DNA from: [Pseudomonas] carboxydohydrogena
GTDB lineage: Bacteria > Pseudomonadota > Alphaproteobacteria > Rhizobiales > Xanthobacteraceae
Reading direction: 5' to 3'
DNA length: 64,000 nucleotides
Assembly: GCF_029030725.1 (NCBI RefSeq)
Contig: NZ_CP113162.1
Coordinates: 1,672,501 to 1,736,500, forward strand
Part shown: positions 20,742 to 30,737 of the stretch, piece by piece
Position numbering within the stretch: position 1 is the first letter of the stretch
How the letters are laid out: the number at the start of each line of letters is the position of its first letter
Notes under the pieces: generated by a model
Told to the model about the DNA's origin: nothing
Seen by the model: only the letters and a program-made list of their open reading frames with translations
Database searches by the model: none
Made by a program: the position numbers and the translations under genes

Positions 20742-21284
20742 ATGATCAGACTGCTTGCCGTTCTCGGTGCCCTGATGCTGGCCGCGCCAGCCTTCGCCCA
20801 GAAGCTGCCCGCGAACCTCGACAAGGCCAACGCCATTGTCATCGACACCACCAAGGGCCGCGTCGTGGTGCAATTGCGCACCGATCTCGCGCCGGGCCAC
20901 GCCGAGCGCATCAAGCAGCTCGCGCGCGACGGCTACTACAACAACGTGCCGTTCCATCGCGTCATCGACGGCTTCATGGCGCAGACTGGCGACGGCAAGA
21001 ACTTCAACGGCACCGGCGGTTCGAAATATCCGAACCTGAAGGCCGAATTCTCCAACGTGCCGTTCACCCGCGGCGTCGTCGGCATGGCGCGCGCGTCCGA
21101 TCCGAATTCGGCGAACTCGCAATTCTTCATCATGTTCAACGACTATCCTTCGCTGAACGGCAAATACACCGTGATCGGCAATGTCGTGTCGGGGATGGAT
21201 GTCGTCGACAAGCTCAAGCGCGGCGAGCCGGTGCAGGACCCCGACAAGATGCTCAAGGTGCAGGTCGCCTCCGACATCAAGTAA
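20742..21284 (+). CDS. Periplasmic cyclophilin-type peptidyl-prolyl isomerase
   Basis: 180 residues from an ATG with GGAG six bases upstream. A signal peptide (MIRLLAVLGALMLAAPAFA) precedes the cyclophilin domain: FHRVIDGFMAQTGD (catalytic Arg and Phe), GVVGMARASDPNSANSQFFI and YTVIGNVVSGMDVVD. It catalyses cis-trans isomerisation of prolyl bonds in exported proteins. It is followed 54 bases later by a close cytoplasmic paralogue, which suggests a duplication in which one copy gained a signal peptide. Confidence 0.94.
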   Translation: MIRLLAVLGALMLAAPAFAQKLPANLDKANAIVIDTTKGRVVVQLRTDLAPGHAERIKQLARDGYYNNVPFHRVIDGFMAQTGDGKNFNGTGGSKYPNLKAEFSNVPFTRGVVGMARASDPNSANSQFFIMFNDYPSLNGKYTVIGNVVSGMDVVDKLKRGEPVQDPDKMLKVQVASDIK

Positions 21285-21338
21285 TCGCCTCCTGAATGGC
21301 GCGCGGCGCCTTCATCCATTCAAAAGGAAAGAAAAACC

Positions 21339-21803
21339 ATGGCAGACAACGACAACACCCTGATCCTCGACACCACGCAGGGCGAGGTGGTCATCGAAAT
21401 GCGTCCGGACCTCGCGCCGGGCCATGTCGCGCGCATCAAGGAACTGGTGCGTGAAGGTTTCTACGACGGCATCGTTTTCCATCGCGTGATCGACGGCTTC
21501 ATGGCGCAGACCGGCTGTCCGCACGGCACCGGCACCGGCGGCTCCGGCCAGAAGCTGAAGGCCGAATTCAACGCCGAGCCGCATGTGCGCGGCACGGTAT
21601 CGATGGCGCGCGCGGCCAACCCGGATTCCGGCGACAGCCAGTTCTTCATCTGCTTCGACGACGCTCGCTTCCTCGACAATCAGTACACCGTCTGGGGCAA
21701 GGTGACCTCCGGCATGGAAAACGTCGACAAGATCAAGCGCGGCGAGCCGGTGCAGAACCCCGACAAGATCGTCAAGGCGCACATGGCGGCCGACGCCGCG
21801 TAA
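21339..21803 (+). CDS. Cytoplasmic cyclophilin-type peptidyl-prolyl isomerase
   Basis: 154 residues with no signal peptide. FHRVIDGFMAQTGCPHGTG, VSMARAANPDSGDSQFFI and YTVWGKVTSGMENVDKI carry the cyclophilin active site. Near-identical layout to the preceding gene, with a Cys-Pro-His insert typical of the PpiB branch. AAGGAAAGAAAAACC precedes the ATG. A strong hairpin follows its stop. Confidence 0.94.
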   Translation: MADNDNTLILDTTQGEVVIEMRPDLAPGHVARIKELVREGFYDGIVFHRVIDGFMAQTGCPHGTGTGGSGQKLKAEFNAEPHVRGTVSMARAANPDSGDSQFFICFDDARFLDNQYTVWGKVTSGMENVDKIKRGEPVQNPDKIVKAHMAADAA

Positions 21804-21831
21804 CGCTGGCCTTCAAAGAAGTTAGCGTATT

Positions 21832-21864
21832 CCATGCCCGGCCTTGCGCCGGGCATGGTTGTTT
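21832..21864 (+). terminator. Terminator after the second cyclophilin gene
   Basis: CCATGCCCGGC (21832-21842) and GCCGGGCATGG (21848-21858) form a perfect 11-base stem with a five-base loop, followed by TTGTTT. It separates the cyclophilins from queA. Confidence 0.72.
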
Positions 21865-21923
21865 CCGGGCTACCCCAACATAGCCGTTGCCCGGCAGGGG
21901 CCGTGGGGCCATAACGGGCCACC

Positions 21924-23009
21924 ATGCGCACCGACCTGTTCGATTTCGATCTTCCCCCCGAAAGCATCGCCTTGCGTCCCGTCGAGCCGCGCGAGAGCGC
22001 CCGGCTTCTGGTGGTTCGGCCCGGCGATGGTCTTGAGGATCGCTCGGTGCGCGACCTGCCGGATATGCTGCGCGCGGGCGACCAGCTTGTCGTCAACGAC
22101 ACCAAGGTGATCGCGGCGCAATTGTCGGGGCGCAGGGTTGGCGGGGCGACCGAGCCGCGTATCGACGCAACACTCATCAAACGTATCGACGGCTCGCGCT
22201 GGCAGGCGCTGGTGAAGCCCGCACGCAAATTGTCCGAAGGCGATGTCGTGCGCTTCGGCAACGAGGGACGGGTGTGTCTGCTCGGCAATCTCGATGCCAC
22301 AATCGAGGCCAAGGGTGACGCAGGCGAAATCACACTGTCGTTTGCGTTTCACGGGCCGGTGCTCGATCAGGCCATCGCCGATCTCGGCGCGCCGCCGCTG
22401 CCGCCCTATATCGCCTCGCGCCGCGCGCCCGACGACAAGGATGTCGGCGACTATCAAACCATGTTCGCCAAACACGAAGGCGCGGTCGCGGCTCCGACGG
22501 CGGGCCTGCACTTCACGCCCGCGCTGGAGGCCACTCTGCAAGAGCGCGGCATCGGCATCCAGCGCCTGACGCTGCATGTCGGCGCGGGCACGTTCCTGCC
22601 GGTGAAGACCGACGACACCGCTGACCACAAGATGCATGCGGAGTGGGGCAGCGTTTCTGCGGACACGGCGCGCACGCTGAATGAGGCGCGTGCCAAGGGT
22701 GGGCGCATCGTCGCGGTCGGCTCGACGGCGATGCGGCTTCTCGAAAGTGCGGCAACGGAGAATGGCACCATCCAGCCGTTCACGGGCGAAACCGCGATCT
22801 TCATCACGCCCGGTTATCGGTTTCGCGCGGTCGATATGATGATGACGAATTTCCATCTGCCGCGCTCGACGCTGTTCATGCTGGTCTCTGCCTTTTCGGG
22901 TCTGGAGACGATGCAAGCGGCCTACGCCCACGCCATCGCGAAGGGCTATCGCTTCTATTCCTATGGCGACGCCTGCCTGCTGTTCGCTGATACGGACCAC
23001 GCCGCATGA
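21924..23009 (+). CDS. queA: S-adenosylmethionine:tRNA ribosyltransferase-isomerase
   Basis: 361 residues. QueA transfers the ribosyl part of SAM to preQ1-modified tRNA, giving epoxyqueuosine. Family landmarks are [17 protein letters not shown] at the start, [39 protein letters not shown] and [17 protein letters not shown] near the end. The stop overlaps the tgt start (ATGA), so the two queuosine genes are translationally coupled. Confidence 0.98.
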   Translation: MRTDLFDFDLPPESIALRPVEPRESARLLVVRPGDGLEDRSVRDLPDMLRAGDQLVVNDTKVIAAQLSGRRVGGATEPRIDATLIKRIDGSRWQALVKPARKLSEGDVVRFGNEGRVCLLGNLDATIEAKGDAGEITLSFAFHGPVLDQAIADLGAPPLPPYIASRRAPDDKDVGDYQTMFAKHEGAVAAPTAGLHFTPALEATLQERGIGIQRLTLHVGAGTFLPVKTDDTADHKMHAEWGSVSADTARTLNEARAKGGRIVAVGSTAMRLLESAATENGTIQPFTGETAIFITPGYRFRAVDMMMTNFHLPRSTLFMLVSAFSGLETMQAAYAHAIAKGYRFYSYGDACLLFADTDHAA

Positions 23010-24139
23010 GCGTGGCCAATCACTTCAAGCTGCTCGGCCGCGACGGTGAGGCGCGCACCGGCGTGCTGACGACGCTGCACGGTGAGGTCCGCACGCCCGC
23101 GTTCATGCCGGTCGGCACCGCGGGCGCGATGAAGGGCATCCACTGGCGCGAGATCCGCGAGACTGGCGCCGACATCGTGCTCGGCAACACCTATCATCTG
23201 ATGCTGCGACCCACTGCGGAGCGGATCGCGGCGCTTGGCGGCCTGCAAAAGTTCACCGGCTGGAACGGGCCAATGCTCACGGATTCCGGCGGCTTCCAGG
23301 TGATGTCGCTGTCGAAACTGCGCAAGGTCACGGAAGAGGGGGTCCGTTTCAAGTCGCATATCGACGGCGCTGTGCTGGATCTCACGCCAGAGCGCGCCAT
23401 CGAAGTACAGCGCCTGTTTGGCTCCGATATCGCCATGCAACTCGACGAGTGCGTGCGGCTGCCTGCGACCGGTGCCGAGGTCGAGCGCGCGATGCAATTG
23501 TCTTTGCGCTGGGCCGAGCGATGCAAGTGTGCCTTCGAGGGCGCGCCCTCCGGTCATATGCTGTTCGGCATCGTGCAGGGCGGCGACGTCGCGCAATTGC
23601 GGCGGCAAAGCGCCGCGGCGCTCGGTGAGATCGGTTTCCATGGTTATGCCATCGGCGGGCTCGCGGTGGGCGAGCCGCAGGAAGTGATGCTCTCGATGAT
23701 CGAGGAGTCTGCACCATTGCTGCCGCAGGATCGTCCGCGTTACCTGATGGGCGTCGGCACGCCGGACGATATGATCGAGGCGATCGCGCGCGGCATCGAT
23801 ATGTTCGATTGCGTGCTGCCGACCCGCAACGGTCGCCACGGTCATGCCTTCACGCGGCGCGGCGTCGTCAACCTGCGCAACGCGCGCCATGCCGACGATC
23901 CGCGACCGCTGGACGAGGAAAGCCCATGGCTGCCCGCGCGCAGCTATTCGCGCGCCTATCTGCATCATCTCGTGAAGGCGGGCGAGGCGCTCGGCGCGAT
24001 GCTGCTGTCCGAGATCAACATCGCCTATTTCCAGACGCTGATGAATGGCGTCCGTCAGGCGATCGCGGAGGGGACGTTCGCGGATTTTCGCGCATCTACC
24101 AAAGCAGGCTGGGCGGGGGGCGATCTTCCGCCCCGCTGA
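23006..24139 (+). CDS. tgt: Queuine tRNA-guanine transglycosylase
   Basis: 377 residues. Tgt exchanges guanine-34 of GUN tRNAs for preQ1. [27 protein letters not shown] (nucleophile/acid region) and [17 protein letters not shown] are visible. The usual zinc site C-X-C-X2-C-X25-H is not apparent in the C-terminal part, where [20 protein letters not shown] stands in its place; alphaproteobacterial Tgt proteins often diverge here. It follows queA with an ATGA overlap. Confidence 0.96.
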   Translation: MSVANHFKLLGRDGEARTGVLTTLHGEVRTPAFMPVGTAGAMKGIHWREIRETGADIVLGNTYHLMLRPTAERIAALGGLQKFTGWNGPMLTDSGGFQVMSLSKLRKVTEEGVRFKSHIDGAVLDLTPERAIEVQRLFGSDIAMQLDECVRLPATGAEVERAMQLSLRWAERCKCAFEGAPSGHMLFGIVQGGDVAQLRRQSAAALGEIGFHGYAIGGLAVGEPQEVMLSMIEESAPLLPQDRPRYLMGVGTPDDMIEAIARGIDMFDCVLPTRNGRHGHAFTRRGVVNLRNARHADDPRPLDEESPWLPARSYSRAYLHHLVKAGEALGAMLLSEINIAYFQTLMNGVRQAIAEGTFADFRASTKAGWAGGDLPPR

Positions 24140-24167
24140 AGGTTGCCAAGCCTAGAAATTATTGAGC

Positions 24168-24395
24168 CTAGAAATCGCCGTGCTTCGGCGCGTCCGGACA
24201 ATCCTTCAGCGCGTGCTTGGTCACAAAACCGTGGCCGCAGGTATCGCAGGTCCACAGATAGCTCACGACATTGTCGGAAAAGGCCGAGGCCTCGGCCGCC
24301 ACCATCGTGTCGGCGCAGATCGCGCAAATCATGCGCTCGGCTCCGCGCGGAAAGAACGGCGCGAGCGTCGGGCGGATTTCAGCGGTTGCCGTCAT
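24168..24395 (-). CDS. Small zinc-ribbon-like hypothetical protein
   Basis: 75 residues from an ATG with GGGAGG six bases upstream. Two Cys pairs, CAIC in ERMICAICADT and CDTC in YLWTCDTCGHGF, plus a later CPDAPKH resemble a treble-clef or zinc-ribbon fold. No catalytic motif. It may be a nucleic-acid- or protein-binding adaptor, but that is a guess. Convergent with tgt and divergent from cysK. Confidence 0.78.
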   Translation of the reverse strand: MTATAEIRPTLAPFFPRGAERMICAICADTMVAAEASAFSDNVVSYLWTCDTCGHGFVTKHALKDCPDAPKHGDF

Positions 24396-24488
24396 CGTGA
24401 CCTCCCTCAGTTTGGCGTCGTCAATTGGCGCTACGGGAGAAAAAATACACTGGCAATTTGAAAAAGACGCAACACAAATGCGTTTGTT

Positions 24489-24509
24489 TTGCGATTTGTT
24501 TTGTCGCAA
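24489..24509. promoter_or_regulatory. Dyad upstream of cysK
   Basis: TTGCGA and TCGCAA separated by nine bases, about 95 bases before the cysK start, in a T-rich stretch. It could be a regulator site for either divergent gene. Weak evidence. Confidence 0.3.
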
Positions 24510-24602
24510 TGCACACAGGTGCGTGTTCGGAGACTTTGCGTAACCCGAAAAGGCGGATTTAATGATCGCCTGTTTTGAAACTCATTTCGCCAGGAGTGCG
24601 CC

Positions 24603-25583
24603 ATGAATTCGTCACCGGACAAGACCGCTTCCCATTGCCATGTCGGACGGGGCGGAATCTATGACAGCATCGTCGATGCAGCGGGTTGCACGCCAATCGT
24701 GCGGCTGCGGCGGCTGCCGGAGCAGCACGGCGTCAAGGCGACGATTTTAGCCAAACTTGAATATTTCAATCCGGCCACCAGCGTGAAGGATCGCATCGGA
24801 GCCGCGATGGTGAAAGCCATGGAGGAGGCCGGGGCCATCAACAAGGACACGGTGCTGATCGAGCCGACATCCGGCAACACCGGCATTGCGCTTGCCTTCG
24901 TCGCGGCCTCGCGCGGCTATCGCCTCAAGCTCGTGATGCCGGATTCGATGTCGGTCGAGCGGCGCAAGATGCTTGCTTTCCTTGGCGCGGAGATCGTGCT
25001 CACGCCGGCTGCGCAGGGCATGAACGGTGCGATCGCGACCGCCGAGGAATTGGTGCGCACCACGCCCAACGCCGTGATGCCGCAGCAGTTCAAGAACCCC
25101 GCCAACCCGGCCGCGCATCGCCGGACGACAGCGGAGGAAATCTGGAACGACACCGCCGGCAACCTCGATATTTTCGTGGCCGGTGTCGGCACCGGCGGCA
25201 CGATCACCGGCGTCGGGCAGGTGCTGAAACCGCGCAAGCCATCGCTGCGGATTGTCGCGGTCGAGCCTGCGGAAAGCCCGGTGCTGTCGGGCGGCAAGCA
25301 TTCGCCGCACAAGATTCAGGGGCTCGGCGCGGGGTTCGTGCCGGACATCCTCGACCGTTCGGTGATCGATGAGGTCGTGGCCGTGAACAGCACGGCGGCG
25401 ATCGAAATGTCGCGCTCTCTCGCGCGCATGGAGGGAATCGCGGGGGGAATCTCCTCGGGGGCGGCGGTTGCTGCCGCGCTTGAACTCGGCAAGCGGCCGG
25501 AAAACGCAGGCAAGACGATTCTCACCGTGATTCCCTCGTTCGCGGAGCGCTATCTCTCGACGGTACTGTTCGAGGAGATTTAG
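24603..25583 (+). CDS. cysK: Cysteine synthase A (O-acetylserine sulfhydrylase)
   Basis: 326 residues. It makes L-cysteine from O-acetylserine and sulfide using pyridoxal phosphate. The PLP lysine is K62 in [11 protein letters not shown], the substrate loop is PTSGNTGIA (88-96), the phosphate-binding loop [12 protein letters not shown] lies near residue 200, and [12 protein letters not shown] near the C-terminus. An N-terminal extension of about 18 residues precedes the first conserved segment. AGGAG is placed before the ATG. A single gene with its own upstream region. Confidence 0.95.
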   Translation: MNSSPDKTASHCHVGRGGIYDSIVDAAGCTPIVRLRRLPEQHGVKATILAKLEYFNPATSVKDRIGAAMVKAMEEAGAINKDTVLIEPTSGNTGIALAFVAASRGYRLKLVMPDSMSVERRKMLAFLGAEIVLTPAAQGMNGAIATAEELVRTTPNAVMPQQFKNPANPAAHRRTTAEEIWNDTAGNLDIFVAGVGTGGTITGVGQVLKPRKPSLRIVAVEPAESPVLSGGKHSPHKIQGLGAGFVPDILDRSVIDEVVAVNSTAAIEMSRSLARMEGIAGGISSGAAVAAALELGKRPENAGKTILTVIPSFAERYLSTVLFEEI

Positions 25584-25849
25584 CGAAGGACCTCTGTGCT
25601 CCATTGACCGCCTTTTGACGTTTCGCGGTGTTTAAACACCTTGAAGCGCTTCGAAGAACGAGGTCTTGAACGGAGGGTTGGCCGTGGGCATCGGCCATTG
25701 GGCTAAAATGCATGCCAAGTAGATGTTTACCGTTTCGGTCTAGCATACAGTTCCACAGGTTTTCGATCCTGCTTGAGATTCGTAGCCCCGAGTTCGTGCG
25801 TCTTCCGTATTTGCACGACCGTCGAATGTATTGATGGACCTGATCCAAG

Positions 25850-27283
25850 ATGACAAATCCGCAGCCACTTCATGCGCAAGCCCTGATTGCCCCGGAAGCC
25901 TCGACTGTCTCGGAAAAGCTGGTCGATGAATTAGGCAATGGCCTCGGCAATCTCGGAGTCGAACTCGCCGATGTGCTGGGTAACCTGCACGATGTCGCCA
26001 GCCGCGTCTCGCGGCAGTCCGAACAGTTCGGCCATTTGCAGGTCACCGCGGACACTATGGTCGCTGCCAATCGCAACATCGACGGCGCGGCGCGGACGGT
26101 GCAGTCGTTCACGGCCAACGCCGCCGCCGAAATCACGCAGTCTCGTGATGTCGTGACCAGCGCGGTCGGCAACATTACCGAGCTTGTCAGCGCCGTCAGC
26201 CGGATCGAGGACAGGCTTGCCGCAATCAGTCAGGTCCTGTCGCAGGTCGGCAAGGTGTCGGGCACTATCGAAACCATCGCCAAGCAGACCAATCTTCTCG
26301 CGCTCAATGCCACCATCGAAGCGGCGCGCGCGGGTGATGCCGGGCGCGGCTTTGCGGTTGTCGCCAACGAAGTGAAGAGTCTTGCGGAGGCGACACGGCA
26401 GGCGACGTTGCAGATCGGCCAGACCGTGCAGAATCTGGACGGCGAGATCGGGCATTTGATCGAGGATAGCGGCGTTGCGACCCGTTTCGCCAGAGAGGCG
26501 GGCGAGGGCGCCAACCATATTCAGGGGACGATCAATCGCGTCCACGAAGGTTTTGCCACCGTGGAACGTGACATCAGCGCGATTGCAACCGCCGCCGCGA
26601 CCAACATGGAGCACTGCGACGTGGTGCTCGCCGAATTGGGCGATCTTGCCAAGGGCGTCGATCTGTCGTCCAGCGATCTGAAACATGCCGATGATCGCGT
26701 CGAGGGGCTGCTTGGTGCCTCCGAGACGCTCATCAAGGCCATCGCCGAAAGCGGTGTCGAGACATCGGACACGCCTTTCATTCAGGCGGCGGTCGAGACG
26801 GCCGCCAGGGTCGGCAAGGCGTTCGAGGCCGCGATCGAGCGCGGCGAAATCACGGAGCAGCAGTTCTTCGATCAGAATTATCGCGAAATCGAAGGCACCG
26901 ATCCGAAGCAATACATCAGCGCCTATGTCGAGATCACGGACCGGATTCTGCCGCCGATCCAGGACCCGGTGCAGAAGATGGACCCGCGCGTGATGTTTAG
27001 TGTGGCGTGGGCGCGCGACGGCTATTTGCCCACCCACAATCCGAACTACCGGCATCCGCAGGGCGACGATCCGGTCTGGAATGCCGCCAACTGCCGCAAC
27101 CGGCGCATTTTCAAGGATCGTGCCGCCGAGAAGGTGGCCAACAGCACGGCGCCGTTCCTGTTGCAGACCTATCGCCGCGACATGGGCAATGGCAGTTTCG
27201 TGCTGCTCAAGGACGCCTCGGCGCCGATCCGCATTCGCGGCCGCCATTGGGGCAGCTTCCGGATCGGGTTTCGCCAGTCCTGA
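25850..27283 (+). CDS. Soluble methyl-accepting chemotaxis protein with C-terminal sensor region
   Basis: 477 residues without a membrane segment. The signalling hairpin [20 protein letters not shown] and [13 protein letters not shown] (about residues 146-180) is typical of chemoreceptors. The C-terminal 170 residues ([20 protein letters not shown] ... [20 protein letters not shown]) look like a Cache/PAS-type sensor region that normally precedes the signalling part, so here the order is reversed and the protein is cytoplasmic. It should act with CheA and CheW to sense an internal signal. No other chemotaxis genes are in the window. Confidence 0.88.
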   Translation: MTNPQPLHAQALIAPEASTVSEKLVDELGNGLGNLGVELADVLGNLHDVASRVSRQSEQFGHLQVTADTMVAANRNIDGAARTVQSFTANAAAEITQSRDVVTSAVGNITELVSAVSRIEDRLAAISQVLSQVGKVSGTIETIAKQTNLLALNATIEAARAGDAGRGFAVVANEVKSLAEATRQATLQIGQTVQNLDGEIGHLIEDSGVATRFAREAGEGANHIQGTINRVHEGFATVERDISAIATAAATNMEHCDVVLAELGDLAKGVDLSSSDLKHADDRVEGLLGASETLIKAIAESGVETSDTPFIQAAVETAARVGKAFEAAIERGEITEQQFFDQNYREIEGTDPKQYISAYVEITDRILPPIQDPVQKMDPRVMFSVAWARDGYLPTHNPNYRHPQGDDPVWNAANCRNRRIFKDRAAEKVANSTAPFLLQTYRRDMGNGSFVLLKDASAPIRIRGRHWGSFRIGFRQS

Positions 27284-27348
27284 TCGCCCGGCCAGACGGG
27301 CATCACTCGCGGGCGGAGCCAATAGGCGCGGCGCAGGGCCAATAGAAT

Positions 27349-27424
27349 TGGTGAGCGCGGAGGGACTCGAACCCTCGACCCCATGATTAAAAGTCACGTG
27401 CTCTACCACCTGAGCTACGCGCTC
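27349..27424 (-). tRNA. tRNA-Lys (anticodon TTT)
   Basis: A 76-base cloverleaf on the minus strand: acceptor GAGCGCG/CGCGCTC, D arm GCTC/GAGC, anticodon loop CTTTTAA with TTT, T arm GAGGG-TTCGAGT-CCCTC, discriminator A and encoded CCA. No repeated 3' end was seen nearby, so it does not look like an integration site. Confidence 0.96.
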
Positions 27425-27526
27425 ACTCGTGGCGGTGTGTAGGGGTCTCACTCCCGAGGGTCAAGCCATGAGAACCGAAAACTGCCCTTTTCGCGAGTGT
27501 CCTCAACGGCTTTTTTGTCAGTGAGT

Positions 27527-30500
27527 TCAATCTTCTAGGCCCGAATGCCTGCATGCCCTGTTGCCGAAGCGTGTGATCAGGGCGGGCAGAACCAGCAAGG
27601 TCAGAAACGTCGCGGTGACTAGGCCGCCGATCACGACGGTCGCCAGCGGCCGCTGCACTTCGGCGCCCGTCCCGGTGGCAAGCGCCATGGGGACGAATCC
27701 AAGCGCTGCCACCAGCGCAGTCATTACCACTGGCCGCAGGCGGACAAGCGCACCCTCGATGGTCGCGGCGGTGCCTTCACGCGTCAGCGCAAGCTGGCGA
27801 ATGGCGCTCAGCATGACGAGGCCGTTCAGGACTGCGATGCCGGAGAGGGCAATAAAGCCCACTGCCGCCGAGACGGAGAATGGCAACCCCCTCAGCCAAA
27901 GCGCGACGATGCCGCCGGTCAGGGCCAAAGGCACGGCGCTGAACACCAGCGCGGCGTCGCGTGCGGTGCCCAGCGCGCTGAACAGGAGAAGGAAGATCAG
28001 GATAAAGCATCCGGGCACCACGAGCATCAAGCGCGCGCGGGCGCTTGCAAGGTTTTCGTATTGCCCGCCCCATGTGACCCAGTAGCCCGGCGGCAGCTTG
28101 ACGGATTGCCCGATCGCCGACCTTGCGTCATCGACAACGGACGCCATGTCACGGCCGCGAACATTGGCGGTGACCACGACGCGGCGCTTGCCCTGTTCGC
28201 GGCTGATTTGGTTCGGCCCTTCGATAAAGCGAAAATCGGCCACCCGGTTGAGCGGCACTGTTTGCACCGAGGCGCCGGGTGACAAAGGAGGCAGCGTCAC
28301 CGGCAGATTGCGAAGAACCTCGATGTCCGCTCTGCGGTCCTCGGGCAGTTTCACGACAATCGCGAAATGACGGTCGCCTTCGAAGACCGTCCCGGCTTCC
28401 TGCCCGCCGACGGCTGCACCGATCACCGACTGGATAGCCGCGACCGAGACTCCCAGGCGCGCGATCTCACCGCGGTTGATGGCGATGTCCAAGGTCGGCA
28501 GACCATTGATCTGTTCGACCTTGACGTCCGTTGCGCCCTGCGTGCTCCGCAGGACCGTGGCGATCTGATTGGCCGCGCGCAACATCGGTTCGAACTCGTC
28601 GCCGAAAACCTTGACCGCGATATCGCCGCGAACGCCCGCAAGCAGTTCGTTGAAACGCATCTGGATCGGCTGGGTGAACTCGTAGATCTGTCCGGGGAGC
28701 TTTTCGAGCGTGCCTGAAATCCGCCGAAGAAGTTCATCCTTGGACAATGAAGGGTCGGGCCATTGGTCGGCCGGTTTTAAGATGACGAACGTGTCCGAAG
28801 CGTTCGGCGGCATCGGATCGGATGCAACCTCGGCCGTGCCGGTTTTTGAAAAGACGGTCTGCACTTCCGGCAGGTGCGTGATCGCTTTTTCAATGTCCAG
28901 CTGCATGCGCTGGGATTCGGCGAGCGCCGTGCTGGGGATGCGCAATGCATTGATCGCGATGTTTTTCTCATCCAGCGATGGGATGAATTCCTGACCCAGC
29001 CGCATGAACAACACAAGGCTCAGGCAGATCAGCAAACCTGCGCCGGCGATGACCGGGGTCGGACGGGCGACGGCCTTTCGCAGCAAGGGCTCGTAGCGCC
29101 GTTTCAGCCAGCCGACAGCGGCATTGTCCTTTTCGGTGACGCGGCCGGTGACGAAGATCGCAATCGCGGCCGGGACGAGTGTCAGCGACAGGATGAAGGC
29201 GCTCACCAGTGCGAGGATGACCGTCAGCGCCATCGGCTCGAACATCTTGCCCTCGACGCCGGTAAACGACAGCAGCGGCACATAGACGAGGATGATGATG
29301 ACCTGGCCGTAAACGCTGGGCCGGATCATCTCTTGCGCGGCGTCCCGCACGGCCTCGAGCCGTTCGGGCTGTGTCAGCAGCCGCCCCAGCCTGTGCTGGC
29401 GCTCGGCGAGATGACGCAGGCAGTTCTCGCTGATGATGACGGCGCCATCGACGATCAGCCCGAAGTCAAGCGCGCCGAGACTCATGAGGTTGGCGCTGAT
29501 GCGGCTTTCAACCATGCCGATGGAGGTCATCAGCATGGCAACCGGAATCACGGCGGCGGTGATGACGGCGGCGCGCAAATTGCCAAGCAGAACCAGCAGG
29601 ACGATGATGACGAGGACGGCGCCCTCCAGCAGGTTCTTGGCGACGGTATGGATCGTGGCATCGACCAGTTGGGTCCGGTTCAACAGCGGCTTGATTTCGA
29701 CGCCGGGCGGCAATGATGCGGCTAGCTGTTTCAACCGCGCATCAACTGCCGCCGCAACCGTGCGGCTGTTGCCGCCGACCAGCATCAGAGCCGTGCCGAT
29801 CACGGATTCATGGCCATTGACACTCGCGCTGCCTGTCCGGGACTCGCCGCCGATATTCGTGGTCCCGATGTCGGCGATGCGAATGGGCTTTCCGCCGCGG
29901 GTCGTGATGACGACGTTAGCCAGATCGTCGAGCGTCTGGATGCGCCCGGTTGATCGGACCGCGATGCCTTCCCCGTTGCGTTCGATATAGCGCGCGCCGC
30001 GGCTGACATTGTTTTCCTCGAGCGCCCTGGCGACATCCGCGAACGAAAGCCCGTAGGATGCCAGACGTGCCGCGTCTGGTTGCACCTGATATTGTTTGGT
30101 GTAGCCGCCGATGGCATCGACACCGGCCACGCCGGAGACGGATTTGATCTGCGGCCGCACGATCCAATCCTGCACCGTGCGCAAATAAGCCTCGCGTTCC
30201 ACCGGCGTGATCAGCCGCTGGCCCTCGGGCGTCATATAGCTGCCGTCGCTTTGGGGGCCGCTATGCCCGCGCGATACTTTTGCCGGGTCCGCGTACTGCA
30301 CGCTCCACATGTAGATTTCGCCAAGGCCGGTGGAGATCGGCCCCATATGCGACTCGCTATTCGACGGCAGCGACGAGCGTGCCTCGCTGAGCCGTTCGCT
30401 GACTTGCTGCCGCGCGAAATAAATGTCGGCTTTGTCGTCGAAAATCGCGGTGATTTGCGAGAAGCCGTTGCGGGAGAGGGAGCGTGTGCTCTCCAGTTGC

Positions 30501-30730
30501 GGCATGCCAGCCAGGGCGGTTTCAAGCGGCGCGGTAATTTGCTTCTCGACCTCGACGGTCGAGAGCGCCGGAGCCAGCGTGTTGATCTGAACCTGATTGT
30601 TGGTGATGTCCGGCACAGCATCGATAGGCAAGCGGGCGAGGGCGAGAGCGCCGAACGCAATCACGACTGCGCTTATGACCATCACCACCCATCGCTGGGC
30701 GATCGAGAAGGAAAGCACTGCTTTGATCAT
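27527..30730 (-). CDS. Heavy-metal efflux RND transporter (CzcA/CusA family)
   Basis: 1067 residues from the ATG at 30730; an in-frame extension to 30814 lies inside the adaptor gene. It opens MIKAVLSFSIAQRWVVMV, has the proton-relay signature DFGLIVDGAVIISEN in the fourth helix and two halves of six helices. That signature (DFG...DGA...EN) is typical of divalent-cation pumps such as CzcA rather than the Cu(I)/Ag(I) type (usually VDAAIVMVEN). Seven bases separate it from the adaptor gene. The outer-membrane partner (CzcC/CusC) is absent from this window. Metal specificity is inference from the motif. Confidence 0.94.
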   Translation of the reverse strand: MIKAVLSFSIAQRWVVMVISAVVIAFGALALARLPIDAVPDITNNQVQINTLAPALSTVEVEKQITAPLETALAGMPQLESTRSLSRNGFSQITAIFDDKADIYFARQQVSERLSEARSSLPSNSESHMGPISTGLGEIYMWSVQYADPAKVSRGHSGPQSDGSYMTPEGQRLITPVEREAYLRTVQDWIVRPQIKSVSGVAGVDAIGGYTKQYQVQPDAARLASYGLSFADVARALEENNVSRGARYIERNGEGIAVRSTGRIQTLDDLANVVITTRGGKPIRIADIGTTNIGGESRTGSASVNGHESVIGTALMLVGGNSRTVAAAVDARLKQLAASLPPGVEIKPLLNRTQLVDATIHTVAKNLLEGAVLVIIVLLVLLGNLRAAVITAAVIPVAMLMTSIGMVESRISANLMSLGALDFGLIVDGAVIISENCLRHLAERQHRLGRLLTQPERLEAVRDAAQEMIRPSVYGQVIIILVYVPLLSFTGVEGKMFEPMALTVILALVSAFILSLTLVPAAIAIFVTGRVTEKDNAAVGWLKRRYEPLLRKAVARPTPVIAGAGLLICLSLVLFMRLGQEFIPSLDEKNIAINALRIPSTALAESQRMQLDIEKAITHLPEVQTVFSKTGTAEVASDPMPPNASDTFVILKPADQWPDPSLSKDELLRRISGTLEKLPGQIYEFTQPIQMRFNELLAGVRGDIAVKVFGDEFEPMLRAANQIATVLRSTQGATDVKVEQINGLPTLDIAINRGEIARLGVSVAAIQSVIGAAVGGQEAGTVFEGDRHFAIVVKLPEDRRADIEVLRNLPVTLPPLSPGASVQTVPLNRVADFRFIEGPNQISREQGKRRVVVTANVRGRDMASVVDDARSAIGQSVKLPPGYWVTWGGQYENLASARARLMLVVPGCFILIFLLLFSALGTARDAALVFSAVPLALTGGIVALWLRGLPFSVSAAVGFIALSGIAVLNGLVMLSAIRQLALTREGTAATIEGALVRLRPVVMTALVAALGFVPMALATGTGAEVQRPLATVVIGGLVTATFLTLLVLPALITRFGNRACRHSGLED

Positions 30731-30737
30731 GGCGGCC

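Noticed and set aside
24150-24175. Repeated GCCTAGAAAT between tgt and the small zinc-ribbon gene
   Set aside because: Only ten bases, one copy overlaps a stop codon; no flanking structure that would indicate an insertion or attachment site.
27349-27424. tRNA-Lys as integration site of the metal and transporter region
   Set aside because: No repeat of the tRNA 3' end, no integrase, and the accessory genes lie on the 5' side of the tRNA.
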